A stretch of 64,000 nucleotides of DNA from RGDT01 sp964630925. Lineage in GTDB: Bacteria; Planctomycetota; Planctomycetia; Gemmatales; Gemmataceae. The position numbers were made by a program, and so were the translations under genes. The stretch's first letter is position 1. Every line of letters begins with the position of its first letter. The notes under the pieces were generated by a model. That model did not search any database, was not told the DNA's origin, and worked only from the letters and a program-made list of their open reading frames with translations. The DNA lies in assembly GCA_964630925.1 (NCBI GenBank), contig CAZVZK010000044.1:1-64000 (forward strand), written 5' to 3'. Shown in pieces: positions 59,236 through 64,000 of the stretch.

Positions 59236-60324
59236 ATGCGCTGGCAGTGTGCGATGCTCGGCATGGCCCTGACCCTGTCCGCCCAGGGCTTCGCCCTCGG
59301 CGCGGACGACAAGCCGGCCAAGAAGGAGGCCGCCTCCGCGTTCGGCAGCCTGAAGGCGGACGAGGCCGAGGCCCGCAAGCAGGCCGAGGCGTGGCTGAAG
59401 ACGACCAAGGGCGACGCCGCCGCCTTCAAGAAGATCTGGGACGGCGAGGCCACCCTCGTCGAGAAGATCACGGCCACGCTCATCCTGGGCGAGCCGGCGA
59501 CGGCGAAGCTCCTCGAGGCCGCCCGCAACGCGGACGCCGACGCGCCCACGGCGCTCCCGGCCGTCCTGAGCGACAAGAAGGCCCCCGCCTTCTACCGCAC
59601 CTCCCTGGCCCTCGTGTACGGCAAGGCGCTGGCCGGGCGGAAGGTGTACGAGGAGGCCCTTGAGGCCCTCGCCCTGGTCAAGCCCGAGGACGCGGCCGAC
59701 CCCGCGGCCTACTTCTTCCACAAGGCGGTGTGCGAGCACGCCCTGATGCTGAAGGACGGCGCGGACAAGAGCATCGACCGCCTGCTGGTGGACGTGGGCG
59801 ACAGCCCCGAGCGCTACCGCATGGTCGCCGCCCTGATGCACTTCGACATGCTCACCTGGCAGGAGAAGGACCTGGGCTGGGTCGCCCGCAAGATGAGCAA
59901 CATCCAGCGCCGCCTCGACCTCAAGCGTGGCGGCAAGGAGACCCAGAAGCAGCAGAAGGAAGTCCTGGTCCGGCTCGACGAGATGATCAAGGAGCTGGAG
60001 AACAAGGCCAAGAACCCCCCGCCCCCCGGCGGCGGTGGCGGCGGCAGCGACGGCAACTGCCCGGACGGCGGCAGCCCCGGCAGCGGCAGCGCCCCCGGCA
60101 GCGACATGTCCAGCTCCCCGATGCAGGACACGATGGGCGGCGACGCGAAGGGCACCGGCCAGGTGGACAGCAAGCGGGTCAAGGAAGTGGCCGAGATGTG
60201 GGGCAAGCTCCCCGAGAAGGAGCGGGCCGCCGCCCTCCGCGAGCTGACCAAGACCATGCCCCCCAAGGACCGCGCCGTCATCGAGCAGTACTTTAAGGAG
60301 CTGCAGAAGAAGTCCGGCAAGTGA
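59236..60324 (+). CDS. Secreted helical protein with glycine-rich linker
   Basis: A 362-residue protein with a signal peptide (residues 4-23, QCAMLGMALTLSAQGFALGA). A TPR-like helical core follows (about 60-260, with a lysine/glutamate-rich end: EMIKELENKAK), then the linker PPPPGGGGGGSDGN and a C-terminal helical part with KRVKEVAEMWGKLPEKERAA. The composition fits an exported planctomycete scaffold protein; I do not know a function. It is followed by an intrinsic terminator, so it is a single-gene unit. Confidence 0.8.
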   Translation: MRWQCAMLGMALTLSAQGFALGADDKPAKKEAASAFGSLKADEAEARKQAEAWLKTTKGDAAAFKKIWDGEATLVEKITATLILGEPATAKLLEAARNADADAPTALPAVLSDKKAPAFYRTSLALVYGKALAGRKVYEEALEALALVKPEDAADPAAYFFHKAVCEHALMLKDGADKSIDRLLVDVGDSPERYRMVAALMHFDMLTWQEKDLGWVARKMSNIQRRLDLKRGGKETQKQQKEVLVRLDEMIKELENKAKNPPPPGGGGGGSDGNCPDGGSPGSGSAPGSDMSSSPMQDTMGGDAKGTGQVDSKRVKEVAEMWGKLPEKERAAALRELTKTMPPKDRAVIEQYFKELQKKSGK

Positions 60325-60345
60325 CCTGACGCGAAGTGAGACAAG

Positions 60346-60383
60346 GGCCGGCCGGGGAGTGATCCCCGGCCGGCCTCGTTTCG
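60346..60383 (+). terminator. Intrinsic terminator-like hairpin
   Basis: GGCCGGCCGGGGA (60346-60358) pairs perfectly with TCCCCGGCCGGCC (60363-60375) across a 4-nt loop. TCGTTTCG follows. The T-tract is weak, so partial termination is likely. Confidence 0.75.
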
Positions 60384-60400
60384 TAACCCCATCGGGGGCG

Positions 60401-60429
60401 TGGACCGCCGCCAGAGCGGGGGGTATACT
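60401..60429 (+). promoter_or_regulatory. Predicted promoter of the secreted-protein pair
   Basis: TGGACC (60401-60406), a 17-base spacer and TATACT (60424-60429). The ATG at 60586 lies 156 bases downstream, leaving a leader of about 150 nt. Confidence 0.5.
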
Positions 60430-60585
60430 GGATCAGTCGCACGACCCCACCGCCGCGTGGGGCTCGTGCATTCCCATGCCTCGCCGGCCACCCGCCACGC
60501 CCCGGCTCGGGGATTCCTGAAACCTTCCCCCGACTGGCCCGGTACAACACCCCGGAGGGGTGAGCCCTCCGAAAGGAAGGCCGTC

Positions 60586-61548
60586 ATGCGCCTCACGCTC
60601 CTGGTCCTGCTGTTGGCCGCCGTCCCCGCACTCGCCCTCGACCCGCACCTGCCGGCGGACACCCAGTCCTACGTCTCCCTGGACGTCCGCAAGATCCTCG
60701 ACTCGGCCCTCTTCAAGGACCACCTCCTCGGCCCGGCCAAGGACGCCCTGAAGGAGCTGGGCGAGGTCACGACGCTCCTCGACGAGATCGGCCTCGACCC
60801 GTTCAAGGACATCCACCGCGTCATCGTCGCGGCGCCCGACGCCAAGGAGGCCGACCGCGGCCTGGTCATCCTCCATGGCACCTTCGACGCCGCCAAGCTC
60901 AAGGCGAAGGCGGCCAAGCTGAAGAAGGACAAGGACGAGAGCGTCAAGATCCACGAGGTGCCCCTCGGCGGCGGCGCGAAGCACGACGTTTATGAGTTCG
61001 CCGTCCCTGGCGGCACGTCGCTGTTCGCGGCCCTGGCGTCGCCCAAGGTGCTGCTCGCCTCGCCGGGCAAGGATTACGTCATCGACGCCCTGAAGCAGGC
61101 GAAGGCGGGGAAGAAGCCGACCCTCAAGAGCAAGGTCTTGCAGGAGCTGATCGAGCAGCTCGACGCCAAGCACACGCTGTCGGTGGCGTTCCCCGGCAAG
61201 GCGCTGGGCGGCGTCGGCAAGATCGACTGGCTGCCGGGCAAGGCCAACGAGGCCATCGAGGCCATCGAGATGGTGGGCGGCGGCCTGATCATCGGCGACG
61301 AGCTGAAGTTCGATCTGGCCATCTCGGCCAAGGATGAGGACAATGCGAAGACGGTACGCGACTTCCTGAAGACGGGGACGAAGCTGGCCCTCGCGGGCCT
61401 GGCGTTCCTCGGGGACGATAAGCCCGGCCTGGGCCTGTTGTTCGATTTGGTGAAGTCGGCGAAGGTGGGCGGCAAGGGCCGCGTGGTCGGGCTGTCCGCT
61501 GAATTGAAGGCCGACTCCCTGAAGGAGCTGTTCGGCAAGGGGGGCTGA
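60586..61548 (+). CDS. Secreted protein, paralogue of the next gene
   Basis: A 320-residue exported protein with the signal MRLTLLVLLLAAVPALA, then LDPHLPADTQSYVSLDVRKI. The body has alternating strands and lysine-rich helices (DAAKLKAKAAKLKKDKDES). The layout, signal/DUF3352-like first strand and central FDAAKLKAKAAK helix, resembles the next gene (NFDVEKMTAAMKKADN), so they are diverged duplicates. AAAGGAAGG lies ahead of the ATG. The function is unknown. Confidence 0.78.
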   Translation: MRLTLLVLLLAAVPALALDPHLPADTQSYVSLDVRKILDSALFKDHLLGPAKDALKELGEVTTLLDEIGLDPFKDIHRVIVAAPDAKEADRGLVILHGTFDAAKLKAKAAKLKKDKDESVKIHEVPLGGGAKHDVYEFAVPGGTSLFAALASPKVLLASPGKDYVIDALKQAKAGKKPTLKSKVLQELIEQLDAKHTLSVAFPGKALGGVGKIDWLPGKANEAIEAIEMVGGGLIIGDELKFDLAISAKDEDNAKTVRDFLKTGTKLALAGLAFLGDDKPGLGLLFDLVKSAKVGGKGRVVGLSAELKADSLKELFGKGG

Positions 61549-61602
61549 GCGCGTGGCTCGCGCCCGGTGGATCGGACCAGGAAAAAGGAAATGAGGATAG
61601 CG

Positions 61603-62574
61603 ATGCGAGCATTCCGCAACGTTCTGGCGTTGACGTTGGCCGTGGGCATGCTGGGGGCGCTGACCGCGGCCCCCATCATCGGCCCCAAGGCCGAGGAGGG
61701 CAGCGATAAGTGGCTGGTGGACGACGCCGAGATCGTCATGGTGTGGAACTTCAAGGCGGCGTTCAAGTCCGAACTGCTCACCAAGGGCGTGGTGGCCGAC
61801 CTGTTCAAAAAGGGCATGGAGGACGAGAAGGCCAAGGCCGTCCTCGGCGCAATCGGCCTGGACCCGGCCAAGGATCTTGACAGCGTCATCATGTCGGTGT
61901 CCAACACCGCCGAGAAGGAGAAGGCCAACCTGCGCATGGTGCTGCGTGGCAACTTCGACGTGGAGAAGATGACCGCCGCCATGAAGAAGGCCGACAACGT
62001 GACCGCCTCCAAGGAGGGCAAGATCGACCTCTTCGAGGTCAAGACCCCCCAGGACCAGACCCTGTACGGCGCCTTCAACGGCAAGAACGCCTTCGTGCTG
62101 ACCACGAACAAGGAGGCGACGGTCGATCTCGCCAAGAACGGCGCCACCAAGGCCGCCAAGAAGAGCAAGGAGATGACGGCGGCCCTGAAGCGCTTCACGG
62201 GCAAGGAGGCGGTGGCCATCTCCATCCGCATCACTGACGAGATGAAGAAGCAGGCCGGCGCCAACCCCGCCGTCGCCGCCGCCGTCAAGGCCCTCAACAC
62301 CATGACCCTGTCGGTCACGCTGTCCGGCGACGTGGACCTGGCGATCGTCGGCAACACCGAGGACGGCTCGGCGAAGAAGCTGGCGACGCAGCTCACCGGC
62401 CTGAAGGCGCTGGGCGACGCGGCCATCAGCATGATGGACAACATCCCGCAGGAGGCCAAGGACCTGTTCGAGGCCATCAAGATCGACAACACCCGCGACA
62501 CGGTGTCGATCACCCTCAAGGTGTCCAAGGACACCATCGAGAAGGCGGCCAAGAAGGCCGGCGCCGGGGGCTGA
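61603..62574 (+). CDS. Secreted protein, paralogue of the previous gene
   Basis: A 323-residue exported protein with the signal MRAFRNVLALTLAVGMLGALTAAP. It has the same lysine-rich alpha/beta pattern as its neighbour: KWLVDDAEIVMVWNFKAAFK, GLDPAKDLDSVIMSVSN and LRMVLRGNFDVEKM. The ATG at 61603 with GAGGAT ahead is preferred to the ATG at 61591, which has its GG only two bases away. It is followed by a strong terminator. The function is unknown. Confidence 0.78.
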   Translation: MRAFRNVLALTLAVGMLGALTAAPIIGPKAEEGSDKWLVDDAEIVMVWNFKAAFKSELLTKGVVADLFKKGMEDEKAKAVLGAIGLDPAKDLDSVIMSVSNTAEKEKANLRMVLRGNFDVEKMTAAMKKADNVTASKEGKIDLFEVKTPQDQTLYGAFNGKNAFVLTTNKEATVDLAKNGATKAAKKSKEMTAALKRFTGKEAVAISIRITDEMKKQAGANPAVAAAVKALNTMTLSVTLSGDVDLAIVGNTEDGSAKKLATQLTGLKALGDAAISMMDNIPQEAKDLFEAIKIDNTRDTVSITLKVSKDTIEKAAKKAGAGG

Positions 62575-62601
62575 TCCGATCCCCGGCCGCGGACGGAGGG
62601 C

Positions 62602-62649
62602 GGGCGGGCGCCGGGCTTGAGGCCCGGCGCCCGCCCGTCGCGCTTTTCA
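62602..62649 (+). terminator. Intrinsic terminator
   Basis: GGGCGGGCGCCGGGC (62602-62616) pairs perfectly with 62622-62636 over the loop TTGAG. GTCGCGCTTTTCA follows. It closes the transcript of the secreted-protein pair before the ExbB gene. Confidence 0.8.
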
Positions 62650-62843
62650 CCATTCCCACTTCCGCCCTTGACGTACAACCCCTTTGGCGATGAGATGAGC
62701 GGTGGTGACGCGCGGACGCCCGGGGCGTCCGGAATCGGGAACCGCCCCCGACGGGGCCGCGTCTCACCCATCTCCCACTCTCGGCGACGGGCTCTCGCAC
62801 GCGCGGGCCGGCACAGGCACTGGACCCCACAGGACGGATATCA

Positions 62844-63770
62844 ATGGCATTCGATTCGACGACCCGACGCCCGACGCTGCTGTTCCTGCTCATCGCCTGC
62901 GTGGCCGTCCTGCTGTTGCTCGGCCCGGTGACCGGCCTCGCGCCCAAGGCGTACGGGCAGGACGACCCCAAGCCCGAGGAGAAGGAGGGCGAGGAGCCCA
63001 AGGCCAAGCCCCCGGAGAAGCACAGCAAGTCGTTCCGCGAGATCTTCCTGCACATCCTCTACTCGGTGGGGTGGATCTTCGGCGCCGTGCTGCTGCTGGT
63101 GTCCATCGCCCTGGTGACGCTGTGCGTGCTGCTCATCATGGAGCTGCGCATGGGGGTGGCGATCCCGCCCGTCTTCGTCGAGGAGTTCACCGACACGGTG
63201 AACAAGCGCCGCTTCAAGGAGGCGTACGAGATGGCCAAGGAGGACCCGTCCTTCGTGGCCCGCGTCCTCTCGGCCGGCATGAGCCGGCTGCAGTACGGCA
63301 TCGACGACGCGCGCGAGGCGTCGTACTCCATGCTGGAGAGCGTGAAGGCCGGCAAGGACCAGTTCATCGTCTACCTGGCGACCATCGGCACCCTCGGCCC
63401 GCTGCTGGGGCTGGTCGGCACGGTGTTCGGCATGATCCTGGCGTTCATGACGCTGTCGTCGGGCGACCAGATCAAGCCGCAGGAGCTGGCCGGCGAGATC
63501 AGCCACGCCCTCGTGGTGACGCTGCTGGGCGTGGCCCTGTCGGTCCCGGCCATCTTCGCCCACGCCTTCTTCAAGAACCGCCTGACGCGCATCACGCACG
63601 ACACGGGGACCGTGGCCGACGACCTGCTGACGCAGATGTACTACAACTCGAAGAAGGCCGGCGCCAGCCCGGCGGACATGAACGCGCCGGCGCCGCCGCC
63701 CCCGCCCGCCGCCGCCGACGGCCGCGGCGTGCCGCCGATGCCGGGCGTGCCGGCCATCCGTCCCAAGTAG
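62844..63770 (+). CDS. ExbB/MotA/TolQ-family proton channel subunit
   Basis: A 308-residue inner-membrane protein. It has an N-terminal cleavable-type signal (LFLLIACVAVLLLLGPV), a charged EEKEGEEPKAKPPEKHSK linker and TM helix SVGWIFGAVLLLVSIALVTL. The conserved ATIGTLGPLLGLVGTVFGMI and GEISHALVVTLLGVALSVPAI helices, which form the channel with ExbD/TolR, follow. The last 40 residues are proline-rich. Its stop TAG is also the terminal TAG of a repeat element. An ExbD gene begins 165 bp further on. Confidence 0.9.
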   Translation: MAFDSTTRRPTLLFLLIACVAVLLLLGPVTGLAPKAYGQDDPKPEEKEGEEPKAKPPEKHSKSFREIFLHILYSVGWIFGAVLLLVSIALVTLCVLLIMELRMGVAIPPVFVEEFTDTVNKRRFKEAYEMAKEDPSFVARVLSAGMSRLQYGIDDAREASYSMLESVKAGKDQFIVYLATIGTLGPLLGLVGTVFGMILAFMTLSSGDQIKPQELAGEISHALVVTLLGVALSVPAIFAHAFFKNRLTRITHDTGTVADDLLTQMYYNSKKAGASPADMNAPAPPPPPAAADGRGVPPMPGVPAIRPK

Positions 63771-63926
63771 GGGCCAGGGGTCAGGGGTCAGGGGTCAGTA
63801 AGAGAGTGAACAGCCGAGTGAAGACAAGACCCCCACCCGACCCTCCGCCTGACCCCTCTGCCCGCTTGGCTGTCCACTGGCTGTTCTCTTGTCTCCCTGA
63901 CCCCTGACCCCTGACCCCTGACCCCT
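63768..63926 (+). mobile_element. GGGGTCA-arm element without cargo, copy C
   Basis: The left arm TAGGGGCCAGGGGTCAGGGG (63768-63794) leads to AGTAAGAGAGTGAACAGCC. The right arm (63876-63926) reads GCCACTGGCTGT-type sequence and ends in four TGACCCC heptamers. It lies between exbB and exbD. The right end reads CCCCTGG instead of the CCCCTA seen in the other two copies. Confidence 0.75.
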
Positions 63927-63935
63927 GGTGAGACG

Positions 63936-64000
63936 ATGAGCCACGGCGGCGGCGACGACGCCATCGAGCCGGACCTGACGCCCCTGCTGGACCTGGTGAT
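63936..64000 (+). CDS. ExbD/TolR-family protein, start only
   Basis: The ATG at 63936 begins MSHGGGDDAIEPDLTPLLDLV and runs off the window. The PLLDLV motif at the start of the single TM helix is the ExbD/TolR signature. The preceding bases GGTGAGACG provide a weak ribosome site. Together with the upstream ExbB gene this forms a proton-driven energy-transducing pair. Confidence 0.75.
   Translation, partial: MSHGGGDDAIEPDLTPLLDLV

Overview
The window is high-GC DNA that I assign to a member of the phylum Planctomycetota, most likely close to the Gemmatales. Pointers are a DUF1501 twin-arginine protein, large PknB-type kinases fused to beta-propellers, a TPR-CHAT protein, DUF6931- and PAAR-type proteins, an S23 four-helix-bundle gene, GG[A/G]C-type lipoproteins and a tmRNA with the tag ANTQFSLAA. 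No ribosomal RNA, CRISPR array or prophage is visible.

Layout. 1-0.7 kb: the end of a frameshifted IS1-type transposase, then a 107-bp hairpin repeat that recurs inverted at 20.1 kb. 0.77-4.3 kb: an AraC regulator followed by an RclC/YkgB-like membrane protein, then a minus-strand operon led by larE. 4.5-11.8 kb: a 1522-residue kinase/propeller protein and a PAAR / methyltransferase / DUF6931 / spike-tail module that looks like part of a contractile injection system. 11.9-16 kb: amidase, exported methyltransferase, APC permease. 16.2-18.9 kb: a tight operon of SpoIIE-like phosphatase, ECF sigma factor and a Nudix-methyltransferase fusion. 20.2-28.5 kb: a type I restriction-modification locus (hsdM-hsdS-small gene-hsdR-metalloprotease) in which HsdR carries an extra N-terminal domain. 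29.4-32.4 kb: cupin, histidine kinase, esterase, zinc-ribbon protein. 32.4-32.9 kb: ssrA with its own promoter and terminator. 33-37 kb: a small catabolic operon (CMD, FAH, metallo-beta-lactamase fold, decayed sulfatase) divergent from an AraC activator. 37-42 kb: DUF1501, right-handed beta-helix, sulfotransferase and membrane proteins. 42-48.3 kb: type IV pilus ATPases (PilB-like, PilT), a SUMF1-sialidase fusion and hisF. 48.4-54.1 kb: an 18-repeat TPR-CHAT protein and cinA. 54.3-64 kb: initiator tRNA, thiL, a WD40 protein, a second kinase, three secreted proteins and an ExbB/ExbD pair cut by the window end.

The most unusual signal is a family of three related elements (30825-30958, 42029-42611, 63768-63926). 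Each has inverted arms made of tandem GGGGTCA heptamers followed by AGTAAGAG-type sequence, and each begins with TA at the stop codon of a gene. The middle one carries an S23 four-helix-bundle gene between its arms; the other two look like versions without cargo. Removing each element and one TA copy reconstructs plausible close operon junctions (pilB-cvpA, exbB-exbD). This suggests a TA-targeting, MITE-like mobile element with an S23 passenger. Other notable items are a duplicated cinA 3' end flanking the CHAT gene, the HsdR fusion, and the dispersed hairpin repeats.
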